This document shows, one piece after another, positions 42,649 to 53,900 of a DNA stretch of 64,000 nt. A program made the translations under genes and the position numbers. The stretch spans positions 1 to 64,000 of the forward strand of contig NZ_VTTO01000011.1 in the NCBI RefSeq assembly GCF_008364825.1. Reading direction: 5' to 3'. This DNA comes from Azospirillum sp. B21 (GTDB lineage Bacteria; Pseudomonadota; Alphaproteobacteria; Azospirillales; Azospirillaceae). How positions within the stretch are numbered: the first letter of the stretch is position 1; the number at the start of each line of letters is the position of its first letter. The notes under the pieces were generated by a model. That model saw only the letters and a list, made by a program, of their open reading frames with translations. It did not search any database and had not been told where the DNA came from.

Positions 42649-44522
42649 TGGGAACGGAGGAGGCCTTCGCCGCCGCGCTGGCGGATCATGAGTGCGGCCG
42701 GTTCACGGCGGCGGAAGCCGGCTACCGCGCCGTGCTCGCGCAGGAGCGCGGCCATCCGCAGGCCAACAACAATCTGGCTGTCCTGCTGCGCCGGGTGCAG
42801 CGCTGGGAGGCCGCCGCCGCTTGCCTTCGTATGGCCGTGGCGGGCTGGCCGGAGGACGCGGGCGTGCGGAGCAATCTCGCCTGCACGCTCGGCGACCAGG
42901 GGCGCGTCGTCGAGGCGCTTGCCGCGATGCGGGTCGCGCTCGCGCTCAGCCCGGAGGCTCCCGGTTCCTGGTTCAACGCCGGAAACCTGCTCAAGTCGGC
43001 GCAAAACCCGGAGGGCGCCAAGGCGGCTTACCGGAGGGCGATCCGCCTCGATCCCGACATGGGCGAGGCGCTGAGCAATCTCGGCGACTGTCAGCGCGAA
43101 GACGGGGCGCTGGCGCAGGCGGTGGACAGTTATCTGGCGGCGATCCGGGCGCGGCCGGACCTGCCGCAGCCCTTCGTCAACCTGGGCGAGGCGCTGAAGG
43201 AGCAGGGGCGCATTTCGGAGGCGATCGGCATTCTTCAGAAGGGGCTGGAGCATCACCCGGATATGGCGCTGATGCGCTCCAACCTGCTGCTGACCCTCCA
43301 TTACTCGCCGTGGATTCCGCCCGAGGTCATCGCCCGCGCGCACAGGCATTGGAGCGAGCGTCACGCGCGGCCGCTCTTCGATGGCATGAAGCGCTTCGCC
43401 AACGACCGCGATCCGGACCGGCGCCTGCGGGTCGGATACGTGTCTCCGGACTTCTGCCATCACGCCTGCGCCCAGTTCATCGAGCCGCTGCTGCGCGAGC
43501 ATGATCGTGGCACCGTGGAGGTCCTCTGCTATGCCACCGCGCGGCGGCGCGACGACATGACCTTGCGGATGGAGGCCCTGGCCGCCGACTGGCGGTCGCT
43601 GGCCGATCTCGACGATGCATCCGCGGCGGCGCTGATCGAGCGGGACCGTGTCGACATCCTGGTCGATCTGGCCGGCCATACGGCGGGCGGGCGGCCCCTG
43701 CTGTTCGCGCGGCGGCCGGCGCCGGTGCAGGTCACGTGGCTCGGCTATCCCGACACGACCGGCATGCCGGTAGTGGACTGGCGGCTGACCGACGCCATCG
43801 CCGACCCGCCAGGCGGAACCGACGGTCGGCACGCCGAGCGGCTGGTCCGGCTGCCGCGCGGTTTCCTCGCCTTCCAGCCGCCCGCCGGCGCGGGACCGGT
43901 CGCGGACCCGCCGGCACTCGTGAACGGCTTCGTCACCTTCGGCTCCTTCAACAGCTTGGCCAAGGTGACGCCGGAGGTGGTGCGGGTATGGTCCGCCCTG
44001 CTGGCGCGGGTGCCGTCGGCCCGGTTGTTGTTGAAAAGCCGGGGTTTCGAGGAGGTCGCGGTGCGGAGTGCCGTCCTTCGCGACTTCGCCCGCCGGGGCG
44101 TGCGGCCCGAGCGGATCGAACTCCTGGCGCCGGTGGAGTCCGTCGCCGATCACCTGCGGACCTACGACCGGCTGGACGTGGCGCTCGACCCTTTTCCCTA
44201 CAATGGCACGACCACGACGTGCGAGGCCCTGTGGATGGGCGTTCCGGTCGTCACACTCGCCGGCCGTCATCATGTGGCGCGGGTCGGCGCAAGTCTGCTG
44301 TCCCGGTGCGGGCTGGACGAATTGGTCCGTCAGGATGAGGCCGGCTATGTCGAGGCGGCGACGGCATTGGCTGGCGACCTCGCGCGGCTCCGCGGGCTGC
44401 GCCGGGGCATGCGGGCGCGGCTGGAGGGCTCGGCGCTTCTCGATCACCGCGGCTTCGCGCGGTCGGTGGAAGAGGCTTACCGCGCCATGTGGCGCGATTG
44501 GACGTCGGACGGTCGTCCTTAA
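42648..44522 (+). CDS. TPR-GT41 O-GlcNAc-transferase-like enzyme
   Basis: 624 residues. Seven or so TPR units (about 5-245) lead straight into a GT41 catalytic region, the normal layout of bacterial OGT homologues. It has VGYVSPDFCHHACAQFIEPLL with the conserved His, DILVDLAGHTAGGRPL, VTWLGYPDTTGMP, FGSFNSLAKVTPEVVRVWSALL, RLLLKSRGF with the UDP-site Lys, and DPFPYNGTTTTCEALWMGVPVV. All OGT hallmarks are present, so it is probably active in attaching a sugar to Ser/Thr of protein acceptors in the cytoplasm. It is the last gene before the giant Ser/Thr-rich protein on the same strand, which makes that protein the obvious candidate acceptor. Confidence 0.9.
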   Translation: MGTEEAFAAALADHECGRFTAAEAGYRAVLAQERGHPQANNNLAVLLRRVQRWEAAAACLRMAVAGWPEDAGVRSNLACTLGDQGRVVEALAAMRVALALSPEAPGSWFNAGNLLKSAQNPEGAKAAYRRAIRLDPDMGEALSNLGDCQREDGALAQAVDSYLAAIRARPDLPQPFVNLGEALKEQGRISEAIGILQKGLEHHPDMALMRSNLLLTLHYSPWIPPEVIARAHRHWSERHARPLFDGMKRFANDRDPDRRLRVGYVSPDFCHHACAQFIEPLLREHDRGTVEVLCYATARRRDDMTLRMEALAADWRSLADLDDASAAALIERDRVDILVDLAGHTAGGRPLLFARRPAPVQVTWLGYPDTTGMPVVDWRLTDAIADPPGGTDGRHAERLVRLPRGFLAFQPPAGAGPVADPPALVNGFVTFGSFNSLAKVTPEVVRVWSALLARVPSARLLLKSRGFEEVAVRSAVLRDFARRGVRPERIELLAPVESVADHLRTYDRLDVALDPFPYNGTTTTCEALWMGVPVVTLAGRHHVARVGASLLSRCGLDELVRQDEAGYVEAATALAGDLARLRGLRRGMRARLEGSALLDHRGFARSVEEAYRAMWRDWTSDGRP

Positions 44523-44954
44523 GCGCGTCGTCATGCGCTGCCGTGCCGTCGTACAACCACGAATCGCCGATCGGACCGTGGCCCAACTAGGTCCGGAAGC
44601 TGCTGCTCTCTCGGCCAACCATACCCGCGCCGAGCGGGAGGGAGGCGAAAATTCCGCCAAACCTCCAATCAGAGGGGCGCAATTACACAAAAATTTTTGT
44701 TGGCACTCAATCTTGAAGTTCTATGGTTAATTAGTTGTTAACTAATGTTAACAACTTCTTGGTGGATGTTTTTGTCACAAATCGACCGATTTTCATCTTG
44801 GACTTCTTTGATCCTGTCCCCTTAAGTTGTTATTGCGCGCCTGTCCCCAAGTAGAAGTTATGCATCTTCAGGTTATGCCGATGGGCAGGGTTTCGGTGCG
44901 CGGCGCATGTTTTTGAGACTGTGATCGTCAAGCTTCCTCTCGGGAAGCGTGCAA
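44523..44954. other. Control region upstream of the giant Ig-repeat gene
   Basis: No gene seen. The first 130 bases are GC-rich like the neighbouring genes; 44670-44840 is sharply AT-rich. The AT-rich part contains nested palindromes at 44730-44756 and is the likely promoter of the giant gene. No clear sigma-70 pair can be assigned by eye. Confidence 0.6.
44730..44756. promoter_or_regulatory. Nested palindromes, candidate operator
   Basis: Two overlapping perfect inverted repeats. One is AGTTGTTAAC (44733-44742) with GTTAACAACT (44747-44756) around TAAT. The other is ATTAGTT (44730-44736) with AACTAAT (44740-44746) around GTT. They lie about 200 bp before the start of the giant gene in AT-rich DNA. 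With no T-run after them, binding of a dimeric regulator is more likely than termination. Confidence 0.55.
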
Positions 44955-47900
44955 ATGGGGACTGTGATGGCTGCCGGTGGAACTCTGACCCTGAGCTCGG
45001 GTTCGGACTATCTTTTCTCCAAAACGGAGACCTGGTCCGGAATCAAGGGGTTCGGCACGCGTGGCGTGGTGTTGGATTCCCAGGGATACACCATTGCTGT
45101 CACCAACCTCGATCACATCACCGGTGGCAGAAATGCTCCGGGCAGCCTCAAGAAGGACGTCATCCTACTGGCGGGCGCGGGCGGCAACACGATCACCGTC
45201 TCGGGTCTGGAAACGCTGATCGGCAGCGGCGGCGCCGACCGGGTCGTCGGCACCTCGACCGGCACGACCATGGCGGTGGAGTCGATCGAGACTTTCATCG
45301 GCGCCAGCAGCGGCACCAACCTGATCGTCCTGACCAACGACGCCGGCAATACGATGTCGGTGGCCTATCTGAAATCCATCGTCGGCAGCGCCGGCAAGGA
45401 CATCATCAACTTCGGCGCCGACGGCCAGGTGGGGACCACCACCGCCGTCACGGCGGTCGAGACGTTGATCGGCACCTCGGGCGACGATCTCATAGCGACC
45501 ATCGCGGGCGGCAGCAACACCGTCCAGGTAAATAACATCGAGGTGTTTCTCGGCAACGGCTCCAAGGCCGGGGAAACCGTGTTGCTCGGCTCGGCGGGCG
45601 GCACCATCGGTGCAAGCTTCATCGAGACGCTGATCGGCAGCAACGCCCACGATGTGTTCACGATGGGCTACAAGATCGGCACGGCCAACATGGCGACGGG
45701 CGGTGGCACCACCGCCGTGTCGATGATCGACACCATCGTCGGTGGAACCAGCACCAAGAACACCGCCATCCTGCTGGACGTCGGCACCACCGTTACGGTC
45801 GCCAGCCTCAACACGCTGATCGGCGGCGCCGGCAACGACGTCGTCAACATGACGTTCCGGGATGGAACGCCGATCGTCGGCACGGGCCCCATCGCCTGGA
45901 ACACCGTCGGCAACACCATGCAGGTGGAAGCGCTCGAGACGGTGATCGGCACCGCCGGCGAAGACGCGCTCATGGTGGTCGGGAACACCGGCATCACGAT
46001 GAGCGTCACGGCGATCGAGACGATCATCGGTCGGGGAGGTGCTGAAACGGTGCTGCTGGGCGCCGGCGGCAACACGGTCAAGGTCGCCTCCCTGGAAACG
46101 CTGATCGGCGGCGCCGGCAATGACGTCGTGTCCGTAACCGGCATCAGCGCCAGCGCCTACAATGGCATGACCACGATGGTGTCGTCGGTCGAGACGCTGA
46201 TCGGCGGCGCCGGCAATGACGTGGTGTGGCTCACGGAAGCCGCGGGTACCGTCTATGTGTCCGGGATCGACACCGTCTTCGTGGGCGGTCAGGCCATGGA
46301 GATCGGCAATACCGAGCGGGTGCTGGTTTTCCCGATGGCGGTGTCGGCGCCCTCGGCCCCCAGTCTAAGTTCCGGCTCGGACACCGGCACCCTGGGCGAT
46401 TCCAAGACGAATGCGACCCTGCCGACCCTGACCGGCACGGCCGCGGCGGGCAGCGTCGTCAATCTCTATGGCAACGGCATCGCGCTGGGCAGCGGGACCG
46501 CCGACGGGGCCGGCCAGTGGGCGGTCACGGCGACCACGGCGCTCGCCGACGGCACCTGGACGATGACGGCGAAGGCCGTCTCCTCCGGCATGGAGAGCGC
46601 GGCGTCGGGCGAGTTTCTGCTGACCATCGATGCGACGGCGCCGACAGCGCCGACCCTGTCCTACACGCCGGGCTCCGATAGCGGCCGCTCGTCCTCGGAC
46701 GGAATCACCAACGTCAATACACCGACCGTGACGGGCACGGCCGAGGCGGGAAGCACGGTCACCCTGTATCTCGACGGGGTCGGCGTCGGAACCACGACCG
46801 CCAGCGGCGTCGGTGCCTGGGCGATCACCACGCCGACGGTCTCCCAGGGCAGCCACACCCTGACGGCGCGCGCGGTGGACACCGCCGGCAACACGAGCAA
46901 TGCCTCGGCCGCCCTCACGCTCACGGTGGACACGACGGTTGCGGCTCCCACCGGCATCGCGCTGGCGACGGGGAGCGATACCGGAATCTTCGGTGACAAC
47001 CTCACCGCCGTCAACACCCCGGCCATCGGCGGCACGGCGGAGGCCAACGCCGTCGTCAGCCTGTACAAGGACTCCAGCACCCTTCTCGGCAGCGCGACCG
47101 CCGATGGAAGCGGCGTCTGGCGGATGACGCTGGGCGCGCTGGGCGAAGGCGCACACACCCTCACCGCGCGCGCGGTCGATCCGGCGGGCAACAGCAGCGC
47201 CGCCTCCAACCCGTTCACCATCACCATCGACACCACGCCGCCGACCGCTCCCTCCGCGCCGTCGCTGACGGCGGCATCGGACAGCGGAAGCTCCTCCTCC
47301 GACCGGCTGACGAACGTCAGGACGCCGACCTTCACCGGCACGGCCGAGGCGAACAGCGTCATCGACCTCCTGGTCTCCGGCAGCGTGGTGGGAACCGGCA
47401 CCGCCGACGGCTCCGGCGCCTGGACCGTGACCGCCGGCAGCCCCCTTGCGGACGGAAGCTGGTCCTTCTCCACCCGCTCGCGCGATGCGGCCGGGAACAC
47501 GCGCGACGGCGTGGGGAGCCTGAACGTCACCATCGACAGCACGGCGGACGCGCCCGGCGGCCTGAAGCTGACCGCCGCCACCGACACCGGCCGCAGCACG
47601 ACCGACGGCCTCACCAACCTGACCGCGCCCACCGTCGCCGGCACCGCTGCGGCCGGCAGCAGCGTGACGCTCTACGACGGCGCCCTGGCGATCGGCACGG
47701 TGACGGCCAACGGCCAAGGCAATTGGGAAATCGCCACCAGCGGCCTTACCGTCGGCACCCACACGCTGACGGCCAAGGCCGTCGATGCCGCAGGCAACAC
47801 CAGCCTCGCCTCCGCCGCCTTCACGGTAACGGTGGACACCAGCGCCTCCGCACCGACCGGTCTGGCTCTGGCGACCGCCTCGGACACCGGCGTCACGGGG

Positions 47901-50900
47901 GATTCGAGGACGAATCTCACGACCCCCTCGGTCACGGGTATGGCCGAGGCCTCCAGCATCGTCCTTCTGTACGAAGGCTCCACTCTGCTTGGCCAAGCCA
48001 CGGCGGGGGCCGATGGCGGCTGGACGGTCGCCTCATCCGCGTTGACCGGCGACGTTCACACCCTGACTGCCCGCGCCGTCGATCAGGCCGGCAACACCTC
48101 CGTTGCGAGCGGCGGCCTCGTCGTCAACATCGACCTGACGGCGCCGAACGCGCCGGGCGCGCTGGTGCTGAATTCGGACAGCGGCACGCCGAACGACAAC
48201 CGGACCCAGGTGACGGCCCCGGTGATCGCGGGCACGGCCGAGGCCGGCAGCACCGTGCGGCTGTATGAGGGCGGCACCCTGCTCGGCACGGGCACGGCGG
48301 ACCTTTCCACGGGCGCCTGGACGATCGCCTCCTCCAGCTTGGGGGAGGGGGCTCACACGCTGACCGCGCGGGCGGTGGACACCGCCGGCAACACGGGCGC
48401 CGCCTCCGCAGCGCTCGCCATCACGATCGACCGGACCTCGGCCACGCCGGGCGGCTTGGCGCTGAGCAGTTCCACCAACAGCGGCAGCCTGGCCGATGCC
48501 CTGACCAACGCTCTCGCCCCGACGATCACCGGTACGGCCGAAGCCGGCGCCACGGTCACGCTGTATGGCGGCGGTACGACCGCCAGTGCGACGGCCGACG
48601 GGTCGGGCCGCTGGGCCGCCACGATCACCGGCCTGACCGAGGGCGCCCACACCCTGACCGCCAGCGCCGTGGACGTGGCCGGCAACACCAGCCAGCCGTC
48701 CGCCGGCCTTGTCGTCAGCATCGACAGGACCGGGCCGGGGCTGTCTGCGCCGACGGCCGACACGGCCGGGCCATCGGGCCAGTTCACACCGATCCTGTCG
48801 GGGACCGCCGAAGCCAACAGCATCGTGACCCTGTATGACGGCGCCGTCGGTGCGGCGGTGCTCGGGGTCGTGACCGTCGACAACACCGGCTTGTGGTCGA
48901 TCACCACGCCGGAACTCGGCGGCGGCACCCATACGATGACTGCGCGCGCGCTGGACGCGGCCGGCAACGAAACCATCACGACCACGGCGCTTTCAGTGAC
49001 CGGGCGTGTCGGCGTGCCCGGCGGCCTGCAACTCGTCTCCGATTCCGGCGTCGCCAACGACGGGATCACCAATGTTGTCTCGCCGATCCTGACGGGAACG
49101 GCGCTTGCGGGCTCGACGGTCTCCCTCTACAGCGGTCTGACGCTGATCGGGACCGGCACGGCCGACGCCGTCAGCGGCCTGTGGACCATCGCCTCGACCG
49201 GCACGCTGACGGCCGGCAGCGCCCACACCCTGTATGCCAGGATCGATGCCTATGGGACGGTCCTCACCTCCTCGGGCCTGACGGTCACCATCGACACCAC
49301 GGCGCCCGATCAGCCGGGGGCGCTGGCGTTGCAAGCGGGTTCGGACAGCGGCTCGAACGGCAGCGACCGCGTCACCAACCTCGAGGCGGTCACCGTCACC
49401 GGCACCGCCGAGGCGCGCAGCGTCGTCACGCTGTATGGCAACGATGGGACCACGGCGCTCGGCACGGCCACCGTCTCCGACGGCGGGATATGGTCGCTCG
49501 GCACGGGCTCGCTGGCGGCCGGCGTCCACACGCTCACCGCCCGTGCGGTCGACATCGCCGGCAACACCGGCGCCGCGTCCAGCGGCCTTGTCGTCACCAT
49601 CGACCGCACGGCCGCCGCTCCGACCGGCCTCGCCCTGGCGAGCGGATCCGACACGGGCTTGGCGGGCGATGCGATCACCAGGGTCCTGGCCCCGACCATC
49701 ACCGGGACGGCGGAAGCCAACGGCACCGTCTCGCTGTACAACGGCTCCAATCTTGTCGGCACCGCCACCGTGGACGGCTCCGGCAACTGGTCGGTGACCG
49801 CCTCCGCGCTCGGCAACGGCACGCACAGCCTGACCGCGCGCGTCGTTGACGTCGTCGGCAACACCAGCGACGCCTCCTCGGCCTTCGTGGTCACCGTCGA
49901 CACGACGGCGCCCGACGCGCCGGGCGGACTGTCGATCGACCCGGCCGACGACAGCGGCGTCCGCGACAACGTCACCAACATCCGTGCGCAGACCGTCACC
50001 GGAACGGCGGAAGCCGGCGCCACCGTCGTCCTGTACGACGGCGCCACCGCGCTCGGCACCCAGGTGGCGACGGGCGGGGCCTGGACGATCGGGACGGGCA
50101 CGCTTGGCGCGGGCGGGCACACGCTGACGGCACGGGCCATCGACGCGGCCGGCAACACGGGAGCCGCCTCGGCGGCGCTGACCGTCACCATCGATCTGTC
50201 CACCCCGGCCCCGAGCGCCATGGCCCTGACGGCGGCGTCGGACACCGGCTACAGCGCCACGGACCGCATCACCAACGCCACGACTCTGTCGCTGACCGGC
50301 TCAGCCGAGGCGAACAGCTCCGTCACCCTCTATGACGGGATCGTCGGCAGCCTGACGCCGCTGGCGACCCTGGTCGCGGACGGCAACGGAGTCTGGTCCT
50401 ACACCGGAACCGCGTTCGCCGAGGGCACGCACACCCTCACCGCCACGGCGGTGGACCCCAGCGGCAACACGTCGAGCGGCGCCGGCACGCTGGTGGTGAC
50501 GGTCGACCTGACCGTCGATGCGCCCGGCACGCCGGCCCTGGCCCTTGCCTCGGACACCGGGGTGGCGGGCGACGGGAAGACCCGCCTGCTCGCGCCCACC
50601 TTCACCGGCACGGTGGAGAGCGGCGCCGTGGTGTCCCTGTACGACGGCGGCAATTTCGTCGGCATGGGCACGGCCAACGGCTCGGGCGTCTACACCATCG
50701 AGACGCCGCTGAGCAGCGGGGCGCACACGATCACGGCCCGCGTCGTCGACGCCGCCGGCAACGCCACGGCAGCCGCCTCGGCCCCGCTGGTCATCACCAT
50801 CGACGCCATCGCACCCGACGCGCCCTCCGCGCCGTCGCTGGATTCAGCATCCGACAGCAGCACGCAGGGCGATTTCATCACGTCCGACGCCACCCCGACC

Positions 50901-53900
50901 GTGACCGGCACGGCGGAGGCACTCAGCACCGTCCACCTCTACAGCGGCGGTGTAAGCGTCGGAGCGGCGACCGCCGACGGGACGGGGGCCTGGACGATCA
51001 CCGCCGGCAGCCTGTCCGATGGCGTCAACACGCTGACCGTCCGGTCCGTGGACGACGCGGGCAACACCAGCAGCGCCTCGGGCTCGCTTCTGCTGACCAT
51101 CGACACCACGCCCCCGACCCCGGGTCGCCTGGCATTGACGGCGGCGACCGACAGCGGTCGCGTCGGCAACGACGCGGTCACGTCGGTGACGGCGCCGGTC
51201 ATCACCGGCACTGCCCAGGCCGGCAGCATCGTCACTCTCTACTACCCGGACGGCGTCACCGTGCTGGGCAACGCGACGGTGGACAGCCTCGGCCAATGGT
51301 CGGTGGCCAGCCCGACACTGGGCGAGGGCCTGTATACGCTGTCGGCCCACGCCGTCGATCCGGCCGGCAACACGGCGCTCGTGGCGGCGGCGCTGATCAT
51401 CAACGTCGACCTTACCGTGCTGCCGTCGTCGGCGCCCAGCCTGACCGCCGGCTCCGATACCGGTCTGCCGAACGATCTGCTCACCAACGACACCACCCCC
51501 ACGGTGAGCGGAAGCGCCGAAGCGAACAGCGTCATCACCCTCTACGACGGTACCACGCTCGTCGGCACGGGTACCGCCGACGGTTCGGGGAACTGGTCGG
51601 TGACCACGGGGACGCTCATCAGCGGCAGCCACACGCTGGTTGCCCGCGTCACCGATCTGGCCGGCAACAACACAGCCGCGGCCTCCGCTCCGCTGATCGT
51701 CACCATCGATACCGAGAACCTCACGATGTCGAACCTGGCCTTTGCGGCCGGGGACGACACCGGGGCGTCGGCCAGCGACGGGCTGACCAAGCTCGCCACG
51801 CCGAGGATCGTCGGCACGGCGGAGAGCTTCAGCGTCGTCACCCTGTATGAAGGAAACACCAGCGTCGGCTCGGCAACGGCGGACGCAACCGGCGCCTTCT
51901 CCCTCACCACGAATGCCTTGTCGCAGGGCAACCACTCCCTGACCGCGCTCAGCGTCGACCGGGCGGGCAACACCTCCACGGTGTCGAGCAGCATCGTGCT
52001 GTCGGTCGACCTATCGACCCCGCAGCCCAGCCTGCTCATGGCCGTCTCGTCCGACAGCGGCATCTCGAACAGCGACCGCATCACCAACAACCAGATCCTG
52101 CCGCTGAGCGGCACGGCCGAGGCGGACAGCACCGTCGTCCTGTATGACGGCCTGACCGCATTCGGCACGGTCGTCGCCGACAGCCTGGGCGGCTGGTCGC
52201 TGCCGTCCCCCTCGCTGGCGGCGGGCAGCCACAGCCTGACCGCGGAGGCGACCGACCTCGCCGGAAACCGCTCGACCTCCGCGGTTCTCGTGGTCACCAT
52301 CGACACCGTTGCGGCGGTGCCCTCGCTGGGCCTGTCGGCCGCGAGCGACACCGGAGTCACCGGCGACCGCATCACCAACGATGCCACGCCCGATTTCACG
52401 GGCACGACGGAGGCCGGCGGGTTCGTCTCGCTTTATGAAGGCACCACCCTGCGCGGGTCGACAACCGCAGATGGCGCAGGCCTGTGGACCATCACCAGCA
52501 GCCAGATGGGCAACGGCCCGCATACGCTGACCGCGCGCGGCATGGATGCGGCCGGCAACACCAGCGTTCTGTCCCCGGCGGTGGTGATCACCATCGATAC
52601 GGTCGTGCCGAATGCGCCGACCGGTGTCACGCTTGCGACCGCTTCCGACAGCGGTGCATCGAACACCGACCGTCTCACCAACATCGCGACGCCCACCCTG
52701 TCCGGTTCGGCCGAGGCCAACAGCACGGTCACGCTCTACAGCGGTTCCACGGCCGTCGGCACGGCAACCGCTGGCGGCAGCGGGGGCTGGACCGTCACCG
52801 CCGCGTCGCTGGCCGATGGCGTGAACACACTCACGGTGAAGGCGACCGATGCAGCCGGCAACACCAGTGCCGCCAGTTCGCCGCTGACCGTCACCATCGA
52901 CACCGTCCAGGCCGCGCCCGGCACCCCGGTCCTGGGCGCTGCCTACGACAGCGGAACCTCCAGCTCGGACGGCATCACCAGGATCGTCAACCCGACGATC
53001 ACCGGCACGGGCGAGGCGGGCAGCGTCGTCACCCTTTACGACGGCGGCGTGAGCTACGGCTCCGCCACCGTGAACGGGCTGGGCGTCTGGTCGATCGCCA
53101 CCGGCACACTGGTCCCGGGCACCCGGACCCTCACCGCCAGAGCGATCGACCGCGCCGGCAACAGTTCGGTCGCTTCCGCCGGGCTGGTCATCACGATCGA
53201 CACCTCGGCGGCTGCGCCGGGGACGCCGTCGCTCGTCGTCGACAGCGGCGCCTCCAGCACCGACCGGCTGATCAACACCGGTTCGCCGACCCTCACCGGC
53301 ACGGCCGAGGCGAACGGCCTCGTTCGGCTCTATGACGGAGCCAGCCTCATCGGATCCGGGACGGCGAACGGTTCGGGCATCTGGACGATCGCGGCCAGCG
53401 GGCTGGGCGCGGGTGCGCACACGCTTTCGGCCCGGATGGTCGATGCCGCCGGGAACACCAGCGATCCGTCCGCTACGTTGACCATCACCATCGACACCAC
53501 GGCGCCAAGCGCGCCGGGGACCCCGTCGCTCAGCGCCGGTTCGAACAGCGGATCCACGTCCGACCGCATCACCTCGGTCTTCACGCCGACCATCACCGGT
53601 TCGGCCGAGGCGAACAGCATCATCACGCTGTACGACGGCACGACGGCGCTCGGCACAGTGACGGCCGACGGCAACGGTGCCTGGTCGACCACCACGCCGT
53701 CGCTGGCCGATGGCGCGCACACGCTGTCCGTGGTCGCGCTCGACCTGGCCGGCAACACCAGCGCCGCGTCCACGGCGCTGACGGTCACCATCGACACCAC
53801 GGCGGCGGCTCCGACGGGGCTCGCCCTGGCCGCCGTCTCCGACACCGGCATCCGGGGCGACAACCTGACCTCCGCCACAACCCCGACCATCACCGGCCGG

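Noticed and set aside
45160..46330. Calling the N-terminal region of the giant protein an RTX calcium-binding block
   Set aside because: GGAGND occurs once per long unit rather than in consecutive nonapeptides, so a beta-roll is not supported.
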